Shown here: positions 15,747 to 22,325 of the stretch, piece by piece
How positions within the stretch are numbered: the first letter of the stretch is position 1
Layout: the number at the start of each line of letters is the position of its first letter
NCBI GenBank assembly: GCA_035295985.1
Contig: DATHBT010000188.1
Location: 1-22,325, forward strand
DNA from: JAIVGV01 sp035295985
GTDB lineage: Bacteria; Acidobacteriota; Blastocatellia; Pyrinomonadales; Pyrinomonadaceae
Length of the DNA: 22,325 nucleotides
Direction: 5' to 3'
Made by a program: the position numbers and the translations under genes
Notes under the pieces: generated by a model
Seen by the model: only the letters and a program-made list of their open reading frames with translations
What the model was told of the DNA's origin: nothing
Databases searched by the model: none

Positions 15747-16031
15747 TTTCGTTTCAATTCTCCGAAAAACGGCGGTCTAATCTCCCACGGTTCAGACCGC
15801 TGCCAACAAGTCGGAGAAGCTCGGAGGCCAAGAAAAGGGGATTGTAATTCAACTCGTGAAAAAATTCTAGAACTTTTTTCGGCCTTGACGCCAAGGTAAG
15901 CGGGCAAGGTAAGTTGCTGAATAAAGACGGTTTAACGAAGCAGGGCGGGGTGGGTTTGCGGCGAACGGGGGCGGATTCAGGCGGGCGGGCCGATTGACGA
16001 TCAAGTAGGTTGAAGATAGGTAGGACGTTCG

Positions 16032-16110
16032 GACGGGCGCGCGGCGGCGTTGCGCGGTAAGTGTTAGAGCCGGCCTTTAGCGACTCACAAAGCGGCCCCG
16101 CGCGCCCGTC
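16032..16110. repeat. 13-bp perfect inverted repeat downstream of the HU gene
   Basis: GACGGGCGCGCGG (16032-16044) is exactly complementary to CCGCGCGCCCGTC (16098-16110), with 53 nt between. The HU transcript (minus strand) would run through it about 29 nt after its stop and could fold it into a long stem that stabilises or ends the mRNA. Confidence 0.55.
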
Positions 16111-16138
16111 TTCCGGTCTGAAATCACGTGCGGGAGTG

Positions 16139-16447
16139 CTACTTCCGGGGCACGACCGTATCTTTGATGCCTTTGCCGAGGCGGAACTTGAGCGTCGTTT
16201 TGGCCGGAATCTGGATGGTCTCGCCGGTCTGCGGGTTACGGCCCTCGCGCGCCTTCCGCTCGGAGAGGACGAGTTTGCCGAAGCCGGGCAGGACGAACTC
16301 GCCGTTATCCTTGACCTCACGGCTCGCCAACTCCGCCAACTCGTCGAAAAACTCCTTCACCTGCGCGCGCTTAAGGCCGGTCTTATCGGCGAAGTGGTTG
16401 AAGACCTCCGACTGTGTCATGCGCTTCTTGCCTTCTCTGGTCGCCAT
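16139..16447 (-). CDS. HU/IHF family DNA-binding protein
   Basis: A 102-residue histone-like protein that bends and compacts DNA. The family fold is visible: an N-terminal helical dimerisation part (MTQSEVFNHFADKTGLKRAQVKEF, broken here by function), FVLPGFGKLVLSERKAREGRNPQTGETI forming the beta saddle and arm with the conserved GRNPQTGE, IPAKTTLKFRLGKGIKD as the final strand and helix. The start ATG 16447 gives normal family length plus a short basic tail (MATREGKKR); the frame is open further upstream but that part is unrelated. AGGAGGT is 14 nt from the ATG, a long but usable spacing. Confidence 0.9.
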   Translation of the reverse strand: MATREGKKRMTQSEVFNHFADKTGLKRAQVKEFFDELAELASREVKDNGEFVLPGFGKLVLSERKAREGRNPQTGETIQIPAKTTLKFRLGKGIKDTVVPRK

Positions 16448-16895
16448 GTCGAAGTGTGGATACCTCCTGTAAATTGGGAAAAAATGGGAAATCGTGCAGG
16501 GGTGGTATATCACACCCGACGCCCCCGCGTCTGCAAAAAAAGGCAAAAAACGGCTATTTTTTTCTGAAAACTCTTGGTTTCTGCCGATTCCACGCACGTC
16601 CTGGAAGGCCACGACCTACGGCGACTCCGGCAGAACACTCCGAGGCGGCCCCGCGACTCGCCGGAGATACCTCCCAAACGGAAGCGGTAGAGGCGTTTAG
16701 GGCGATCCTAAGCTAAAACCCCGCCACGAGTTTTTGCTTACCAGCCGACGCCGTTTTTGCTGTAACATCCCGTGGTCGTCCGTTAAAAACGCGCGCCGTC
16801 GTTACGCGGCCAGAGAATGCGCCGCGGCACGCCTGTACTGACGGCCCGCTCCGCGCCCGCAGTTTGACACCGAACACAACGAAAGGAAGCCCACC
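16448..16895. other. Divergent regulatory stretch between HU and the propeller gene
   Basis: About 450 nt with no gene. For HU (minus strand) an extended -10 element TGATATACC lies at 16504-16512, with A/T tracts upstream (16534-16562) that could serve as an UP-like element; no good -35 is at the right distance. For the plus-strand gene I see AAAGGAAG as ribosome binding site at about 16881 and two copies of GTTTTTGCT (16730 and 16753), but no convincing promoter. Confidence 0.35.
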
Positions 16896-19800
16896 ATGAG
16901 AGAAAGGCCCGACGCCCTGTCAGGCTTCGCGCGGCTGTGCGCCCTCGCGTGCGCCCTGTTTCTGGCGGCCGGCGCGCTCCAGGGGCAGACCACGCAGGAG
17001 ACCCCGCAGACCTCTACGATGGCGACGCCCACGCCGTCGCCTGCCTCGGCACCAAGTCCGACGCCGACGCCGGTCAACTGGTCGCAAGACCCGTTGCTGC
17101 GCAGCTTCGTCTGGCGCGGCATCGGCCCGGCGAGCATGGGCGGGCGCATCGACGACGTGGCCGTGGTGGAAAGCAACCCCTACATCATCTACGTCGGCTT
17201 CGCCACCGGCGGCGTCTGGAAGTCCACGAACAACGGCACGACCTGGACGCCCATCTTCGACACCTACTCGACCGCCTCAATCGGCGACATCGCCGTCGCG
17301 CCTTCCAACCCGAACACGGTCTGGGTCGGCACGGGTGAGCCGAACAACCGTCAGAGTTCGAGCTTCGGCGACGGCGTCTATAAGTCAACGGACGGCGGCA
17401 AGACCTTCACGCACATGGGCCTGCGCGAGACGCAGACCATCGCGCGCATCCTGATCGACCCGCGCGATCCGAACACGGTTTACGTCGCGGCGGTCGGCCA
17501 CCTGTTCGGGCCGAACAGGGAGCGCGGGGTTTTTAAGACGACGGACGGCGGGCGCACGTGGGCGAACGTCAAGTTCATAGACGAGGACACGGGCTTCATA
17601 GACATGGTGATGGATCCGTCCGACAGCAAGACGCTCTACGCCGCCTCGTACCAGCGGCGGCGCACCTCCTGGGGCTTCAACGGCGGCGGGCCCGGCAGCG
17701 GCATCTGGAAGACGACGGACGCGGGCCGCACCTGGAAGCGACTCGAAGGCGGGGGGCTGCCCGAGGTGAAGCCCTTGGGCCGCATCGGCCTCGACGTGTC
17801 GCGGTCGAACCCGAACGTCGTTTACGCGCAGATCGAGGTCGGCGCGAGCACAGGGACGGGCGGCGAGGAGCCGGTCGTCGCGCAGGCCACGCCGACGCCC
17901 GTGCCCGGCGCGACGCCGTCACCTTTGCCGTCTCCGAGACCGCAAGCCTCGCCGACCCCCACGCCGCTCGACCCGAAGAAGCCGGGCGTCTGGCGCTCAG
18001 ACGACAAGGGCCGGACGTGGCGACACGTCAGCAACGAGAACAACCGGCCGATGTACTACAGCAAGATTCGCGTCGATCCGCGCAACCCGGAGACGGTTTA
18101 CGTCGGCGGCCTCAACCTGAGCAAGTCCACTAACGGCGGCAAGACTTTCAGGTCGCTCCAACCCAACATCCCGCACAGCGATCACCACGCCATCTGGATC
18201 AACCCCGCGAACAGCAACCACGTCATCGACGGCAACGACGGCGGCCTCATCTTCTCCTACGACGGGGGCGAGACCTGGGAGTACGTCAACACCATCCCGG
18301 CCGCGCAGTTCTACGCCGTCTCGGCCGACATGCGCCGGCCCTACTACGTTTACGGCGGCCTGCAGGACAACGGCTCGTGGGGCGCGCCCTCGGCGACGCG
18401 CTCGTCCGCAGGCATCACCAACGCCGACTGGTTCCGCGTCGGCGGCGGCGACGGTTTTTATACGCAGAACGACCCGACCGACCACCTGACCGTCTATGCC
18501 GAGTCGCAGAACGGCGCGATGCAGCGGCTCGACATGCGCACGGGCCGCAGCGTCAGCATCCGCCCCCGGTCAGCGCAGCAGCGGCGCGGCCCCGGCGGCG
18601 GACAGCAGGCCGTGGCAGCGACGCAGCCGCCCTCGACTCAACAGGGCGGCGTTTCCGGCCAACCTCCGCCGCAGTCCGGCGCGACCCCGCAGCCGGGCAC
18701 GCAGACGGCGGGCGCTCCTCCGCCCGGCACGCAACTGCCGGCGACGCCCGCGGCCGAAGACGTCATGCAACAGCTCGCCGCGCTCGCAGCCGCGCAGGGG
18801 TTCGGCGGTCTGGGCGGCCAGCCCAACGTCGTGCCCGCGCCGCCGCCCGGCACGACCTACCGTTTTTACTGGAACTCGCCGCTCGTCCTCTCGCCGCACA
18901 ACCCGCGCATCGTTTACGCGGGCGGCAACCGCCTCTTCAGGTCGCTCGACCGCGGCGACACCTGGACGGCCTCGCAGGATTTGACGAAGGCGATTGACCG
19001 CAACACGCTCTCGATCATGGGCGTCCGAGGCAACCAGCCGATGGCCTCGAAGAACGACGGCTACCAGACTTACGGCCACGTCACGACCGTCGCAGAGTCG
19101 CCCGTCGTCCCCGGCGTCCTCTGGGTCGGCACGGACGACGGCAACGTGCAGGTCAGCCGCGACGGCGGCGCGACGTGGGCGAACGTCTCGAAGAACGTAC
19201 CCGTACTTTCCGAGAAGGCGGGCGAGCTGTACCACGTCTCCCGCGTCGAGCCTTCGCGCTTCGACGCGGCCGTCTGCTACCTCGCCGTTGACGGCCACCG
19301 CTTCGACGATCACCGCCCTTACGTTTACGTCACGAACGACTACGGCGCGACGTGGAAATCCGTCAGCGCGAACCTGCCGGCCGTCGGCAACGTCAACGTC
19401 GTCCGCGAAGACCCGAAGAGCCGCACCCTCCTCTACGCCGGCACGGAGTACGGCCTCTTCGTCTCGCTCGACGGCGGCGCGTCGTGGCAGCGCTTCATGT
19501 CGGGCATGCCGACCGTGCGCGTTGACGACATACTCGTCCACCCGCGCGACAACGATCTGATCGCCGGCACGCACGGCCGCGGCATCTTCATCCTCGACGA
19601 CATCACGCCGCTCCAACAGCTCGCCGCCCGCGTCACCTCCGCCGACTCCCACCTCTTCGAAGTGCGTACCGCCGTCCTCTGGCTCACGGACGTGCGCTAC
19701 AGCCGCGCCGCGACCGGCGGCAAAGTGTTCCGCGGCGCGAACCCGCTCGCCGGAACGGCCATCAGCTACTTCCTCAAAAACGCGCCCGCAGGCGACGTGA

Positions 19801-20078
19801 AGATCACGATCTCCGACTACACGGGCCGCGTCATACGCAACCTCGCCGGGACGAAAGAGCCGGGCATCAACCGCGTCCAGTGGAACCTGCGGCGCGACCC
19901 GCCGCCCCGGCCCGCCAACCTCCCCCGCAGCTTCGGCGGCGGCGGCGGTGGCTTGAACGCACTCTTCAACCAGGGCGCGCCCGTCGAGCCGGGAACCTAC
20001 ATCGTCAAACTCTACGTAGGCGGCAAGGAGCACACTGCCCGCGTCGTCGTTGAAGCCGATACGTGGATGAACCCATGA
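16896..20078 (+). CDS. Secreted Asp-box (sortilin/VPS10-like) beta-propeller protein
   Basis: A 1060-residue exported protein. The signal peptide (LCALACALFLAAGALQG) is followed by a Thr/Pro/Ser linker. Then come about eleven BNR/Asp-box repeats of the form SXDXGXTW, for example KSTNNGTTW, KTTDGGRTW, RSDDKGRTW, VSRDGGATW and VSLDGGASW, which build one or two beta-propellers of the sortilin (VPS10) type. A second TPTP linker lies near 330-355, and a Gln/Pro/Gly-rich low-complexity insert near 560-650 divides the repeats. After the last repeat a FlgD-like Ig fold (GDVKITISDYTGRVIRNL, then GINRVQWNLR) ends the protein, as in proteins secreted to the cell surface. No catalytic motif is evident; ligand or peptide binding is the likeliest role. 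The ATG has AGGAAG 8 nt upstream. Large paralogous sets of such proteins are known from Acidobacteriota. Confidence 0.85.
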   Translation: MRERPDALSGFARLCALACALFLAAGALQGQTTQETPQTSTMATPTPSPASAPSPTPTPVNWSQDPLLRSFVWRGIGPASMGGRIDDVAVVESNPYIIYVGFATGGVWKSTNNGTTWTPIFDTYSTASIGDIAVAPSNPNTVWVGTGEPNNRQSSSFGDGVYKSTDGGKTFTHMGLRETQTIARILIDPRDPNTVYVAAVGHLFGPNRERGVFKTTDGGRTWANVKFIDEDTGFIDMVMDPSDSKTLYAASYQRRRTSWGFNGGGPGSGIWKTTDAGRTWKRLEGGGLPEVKPLGRIGLDVSRSNPNVVYAQIEVGASTGTGGEEPVVAQATPTPVPGATPSPLPSPRPQASPTPTPLDPKKPGVWRSDDKGRTWRHVSNENNRPMYYSKIRVDPRNPETVYVGGLNLSKSTNGGKTFRSLQPNIPHSDHHAIWINPANSNHVIDGNDGGLIFSYDGGETWEYVNTIPAAQFYAVSADMRRPYYVYGGLQDNGSWGAPSATRSSAGITNADWFRVGGGDGFYTQNDPTDHLTVYAESQNGAMQRLDMRTGRSVSIRPRSAQQRRGPGGGQQAVAATQPPSTQQGGVSGQPPPQSGATPQPGTQTAGAPPPGTQLPATPAAEDVMQQLAALAAAQGFGGLGGQPNVVPAPPPGTTYRFYWNSPLVLSPHNPRIVYAGGNRLFRSLDRGDTWTASQDLTKAIDRNTLSIMGVRGNQPMASKNDGYQTYGHVTTVAESPVVPGVLWVGTDDGNVQVSRDGGATWANVSKNVPVLSEKAGELYHVSRVEPSRFDAAVCYLAVDGHRFDDHRPYVYVTNDYGATWKSVSANLPAVGNVNVVREDPKSRTLLYAGTEYGLFVSLDGGASWQRFMSGMPTVRVDDILVHPRDNDLIAGTHGRGIFILDDITPLQQLAARVTSADSHLFEVRTAVLWLTDVRYSRAATGGKVFRGANPLAGTAISYFLKNAPAGDVKITISDYTGRVIRNLAGTKEPGINRVQWNLRRDPPPRPANLPRSFGGGGGGLNALFNQGAPVEPGTYIVKLYVGGKEHTARVVVEADTWMNP

Positions 20079-20162
20079 GTCTTGATTGACGAAATGGGCG
20101 GAGGCGCGCGACTCGACATCGAAGCCTGACTCGCAGCATTAATTTCAAGTTGCTGTGAGAAT

Positions 20163-20204
20163 GAAAGCGGCGGGGACGATCAATTGATCGTCCCCGCCGC
20201 TTTC
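20163..20204. terminator. Perfect 42-nt palindrome, bidirectional terminator
   Basis: Arms beginning GAAAGCGGCGGGG are exactly complementary over 21 nt with no loop (centre CAATTG). AAATTTTG follows on the plus strand. It lies between the propeller gene (+) and tRNA-Pro (-), which converge. Confidence 0.7.
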
Positions 20205-20283
20205 AAATTTTGCCTCACCGCGAATGCTGCTGAGTCTCTTGCGTCGGTGAAAGGTGATGCTGCTGAAGTTGAGGAAGTACGAA

Positions 20284-20361
<78 letters not shown>

Positions 20362-20437
20362 GAACTGGCGGCCGATTCGATTCGAATGAGACGCCTTGCG
20401 ACCGCGTCGGGATTCTAGCGGCTGCTTTCGGAGGGGG

Positions 20438-21061
20438 TCAAGGGAGGGGGGCGAAAGCGTTCTGGATGAACTCACGCGCGAGGCGCAGGGCGCGGGCGCG
20501 GTGGCTGATCTGTTGCTTCACGGCGGCGGGCAGTTCGGCGAAAGTCTGCTCGTAGCCGTCGGGGATGAAGACGGGGTCGTAGCCGAAACCGTTCGTGCCG
20601 CGCGGGGCCGGCGCAATGCGGCCGGGGCAGTCGGCGGTGAAAACTTCGGGCGCGCCGCGGAGTGGGTCGTGGAGGGCGATGGCGCAGACGAAGCGCGCGC
20701 GGCGGTCGTCAGAGTTCGCGCGTGATAGCTCGCGGAGCAGCAGGCCGATTCGCTCGGCGTCCGCGGCCGACTCGCCCGCGTAGCGCGCGGAGCGGACGCC
20801 GGGCGCGCCGCCCAGCGCGGCGACTTCGAGGCCGGAGTCGTCGGCCAGCGTCAGAAGTCCCGCGTGTGTGGCGTAGCGGACGGCTTTCAGTCGCGCGTTC
20901 TCTTCGAAAGTCTCGCCCGTCTCTTCGACCTCGGGGGCGTCTGGGAAGTCCGAAAGGCTGCGAAGGCGCAGCGGCACGCCCGCGAGGAGTTCGGTCAGCT
21001 CGCGGACTTTGCCTGCGTTCTTCGTGGCGACGAGCAGTTCGGTGTGTGCGCTGACGTACAT
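20438..21061 (-). CDS. rdgB: Non-canonical purine NTP pyrophosphatase, RdgB/HAM1 family
   Basis: RdgB hydrolyses dITP, ITP and XTP to monophosphates and keeps deaminated purines out of nucleic acids. The 207-residue protein has the family motifs in order: LLVATKNAGKVRELTELL (nucleotide binding), ETGETFEENARLKA, LADDSGLEVAALGGAPGVRSARYAG split around the catalytic Asp region, GTNGFGYDPVFIP and the C-terminal SHRARALRLA. Length is normal. The ATG at 21061 has no good Shine-Dalgarno sequence; a GTG-less alternative closer to LLVATKN is not available, so the start is slightly uncertain. It is divergent from the unknown gene on the right, and tRNA-Pro follows downstream. Confidence 0.95.
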   Translation of the reverse strand: MYVSAHTELLVATKNAGKVRELTELLAGVPLRLRSLSDFPDAPEVEETGETFEENARLKAVRYATHAGLLTLADDSGLEVAALGGAPGVRSARYAGESAADAERIGLLLRELSRANSDDRRARFVCAIALHDPLRGAPEVFTADCPGRIAPAPRGTNGFGYDPVFIPDGYEQTFAELPAAVKQQISHRARALRLAREFIQNAFAPLP

Positions 21062-21153
21062 CGGTAACGTTTGACCGGGTGAGTTATACCGCGAAGCGGC
21101 GGCCGGCGGCGAAAGTTCTTTTCAGCGGGCGGCAGTTCGTGCTAACAATAAAT

Positions 21154-22325
21154 GTGGGCGACGCCTCTCCCGCCGGCCCGACCCCGAACGTAAACCCCGA
21201 AGGACGCTCGCACCCGTTGAGTACGATCCCCGCCGAATTACCAGCCGGGTTTGAACCGCGGACCGTTTACATGCCGCGGCCCGAAAGCCGCGCGGCCGAC
21301 GCGCCCTCAAGCAGCGCGCCGGCGCGCGAGCTGTCCGCGTGGCTCACGGCGCTCGGCAGCTTCTTCGATCTCGGCATCCACCCGCTGGCGGAATCGGAGC
21401 TGTCCGGCCTCGGCTCGCGCAATTTCGTCCACGAAGCGGGCATAGCCGGACAGGTGTTGCGCCGCTGCCTCTCTCTTGGGCTGAGCGCCGCGCCCGAGGA
21501 CGAGGCGGGGCGGGGGACTACACACGGCGAGCTGCTGGCCTCGCTGGCCGACCTCTGCGCCGTCTGCGACTCGCTGGTCGAGTCGAGGCGGGTGAGCCTG
21601 ACGGCGTGGGAGAGTTTCGGCGGCGTGGTCTCGCGCGAGCTGTCGCGGCCCGCCGTCGCGGGGCTGTGCGCCGGGCCGCCGCCGCGCCAGTACCTCGCGT
21701 CGCGCTGGCCGGAACTGCTCGGCCTGTGTGATCGCGTCTCGCCCGCGCCGCTCGCGGCCGACGTTCTGGCGTCGTTCGCGGCACTCGCACGCGCGCTCGA
21801 CAATCTCAACTTGCTTGAGCCGCTGCTGCGGCGCGACCGGCCGCTCAAACAGTCGCTGCCCGTCTTCACGCTCGTCCGCCGGCAGGCGCGCGAGCTGTCT
21901 CAACTCATCGAGTCGCGCGCCGCGCGCGCGTGCGAAGGGCAGAAGGCGACCTACGAGGCGCTCGACGGCGCGGCCTACGCGCTCGGCATGGAGCTGAACA
22001 AAGTTTACACGCGCGAGCTGGTCGGCCTCGCCGCCTCGCGCCACGCGCCGACGATCTACGCCAAGGTGGAGAACGCCTTCGGGCTGCTGCGCGACTGCTT
22101 CCAGCAGACCGTTGTCGGGCTGGCGCGGCTGTTCGAGCCGGAGTTCGACGCCGCGAAAATGTTCTCGAACGTGCGCGGCCGTCTCGAACAGTCGCTCGTC
22201 TTGCGCGAGGAGTTGTGGACGCTGCTCGAACTCGTCCGCCGCGCGGAGCGCGAGCGCGAACGGCGGCCCGCCGCGCCGCTCGTCGCGCGCCTGCGCGCGT
22301 TCGAGGAGGGGCCGATGCGCTTCCT
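21154..22325 (+). CDS. Unknown, mainly helical protein, cut by the right edge
   Basis: This frame is open from 21055 to the end of the window without a stop, and codon composition matches the neighbouring genes. I do not recognise the family. The start is uncertain: GTG at 21154 (used here), GTG at 21139 and ATG at 21271 are candidates, none with a clear ribosome binding site. The first ~55 residues are Pro/Ser-rich and probably disordered. From about ELSAWLTALGSFFDLG on, the protein is almost entirely amphipathic helix, with Leu/Ala/Arg/Glu-rich segments such as LADLCAVCDSLVESRRVSL and SLVLREELWTLLELVRRAER. No signal peptide or membrane span is seen. It could be a structural or scaffold protein. 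It is divergent from rdgB. Confidence 0.65.
   Translation, partial: MGDASPAGPTPNVNPEGRSHPLSTIPAELPAGFEPRTVYMPRPESRAADAPSSSAPARELSAWLTALGSFFDLGIHPLAESELSGLGSRNFVHEAGIAGQVLRRCLSLGLSAAPEDEAGRGTTHGELLASLADLCAVCDSLVESRRVSLTAWESFGGVVSRELSRPAVAGLCAGPPPRQYLASRWPELLGLCDRVSPAPLAADVLASFAALARALDNLNLLEPLLRRDRPLKQSLPVFTLVRRQARELSQLIESRAARACEGQKATYEALDGAAYALGMELNKVYTRELVGLAASRHAPTIYAKVENAFGLLRDCFQQTVVGLARLFEPEFDAAKMFSNVRGRLEQSLVLREELWTLLELVRRAERERERRPAAPLVARLRAFEEGPMRF

Larger units (their letters stand above)
15652..16138. other. Gene-free stretch between the small gene and the HU gene
   Basis: Nearly 490 nt without a supported gene. It holds the palindrome at 15727-15746, a 7-bp inverted repeat GCGGTCT/AGACCGC (15772-15778 and 15794-15800), an AT-rich imperfect palindrome around TCTAGA near 15870, and the inverted repeat at 16032-16110. 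I see no tRNA and no clear promoter hexamers. The sequence is compatible with a small non-coding RNA, but nothing proves one. Confidence 0.4.

Noticed and set aside
16448..16612. N-terminal extension of the HU protein by 55 residues
   Set aside because: The extension has no HU similarity and covers the promoter-like AT-rich region; the ATG at 16447 gives normal family length.
18570..20033. 487-codon open frame on the minus strand inside the propeller gene
   Set aside because: It is a shadow of the GC-rich plus-strand gene, which has a signal peptide, Asp-box repeats and a ribosome binding site. The antisense product is an Arg/Ala/Val/Asp-rich sequence without any domain.

Overview
The window is high-GC bacterial chromosome with compact genes on both strands, several tRNA genes and frequent palindromic terminators. 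The gene content fits an Acidobacteriota genome, perhaps of the Blastocatellia/Pyrinomonadaceae type: a large secreted Asp-box propeller protein with Pro/Thr linkers, a FecR-like protein, an NrfHA pair, a PilZ protein and a coproheme-decarboxylase-like protein. This taxonomic call is an inference from gene content and base composition; no rRNA gene is present to settle it.

Layout. Positions 2-1099 hold the C-terminal part of a superfamily 1 helicase. Next come, on the minus strand, a tRNA 3'-half remnant (1181-1226), the respiratory ammonia-forming nitrite reductase pair nrfH-nrfA, an intact tRNA-Arg(TCG), a lipoprotein cytochrome c and a PilZ protein. On the plus strand follow a coproheme-decarboxylase-family gene, overlapped by a secreted glycoside-hydrolase-like protein, then acylphosphatase, a heptad-repeat intergenic region, apt, tRNA-Arg(CCT), umuDC behind a candidate LexA operator, and a FecR-like protein. 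The middle tRNA cluster on the minus strand holds tRNA-His, a second tRNA 3'-half remnant, a PD-(D/E)XK homing-endonuclease-like gene and tRNA-Arg(TCT). After it come an AI-2E-family membrane protein and a NUDIX hydrolase (+), a small unknown gene and an HU protein (-), the propeller protein (+), tRNA-Pro and rdgB (-), and an unknown helical protein (+) that runs off the right edge.

How the genes work together. The left third has a heme theme: a pentaheme catalytic subunit, its tetraheme quinol dehydrogenase, a monoheme cytochrome and a late heme-biosynthesis enzyme. Nucleotide housekeeping is scattered through the rest (apt, NUDIX, rdgB), and umuDC supplies SOS mutagenesis.

The most interesting pattern is an architecture that occurs twice. 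Each time an intact tRNA-Arg is followed directly by cargo (nrfHA in one case, a PD-(D/E)XK endonuclease in the other), and the cargo ends at a diverged tRNA 3' half in the same orientation. In both cases the acceptor strand of the remnant can pair with the 5' half of the intact tRNA. This is what insertion at a tRNA with displacement of the original 3' half would leave, yet no integrase gene is visible. A second notable observation is a tRNA-Arg(CCT) in which the nearly invariant G19-C56 tertiary pair appears as U19-A56.
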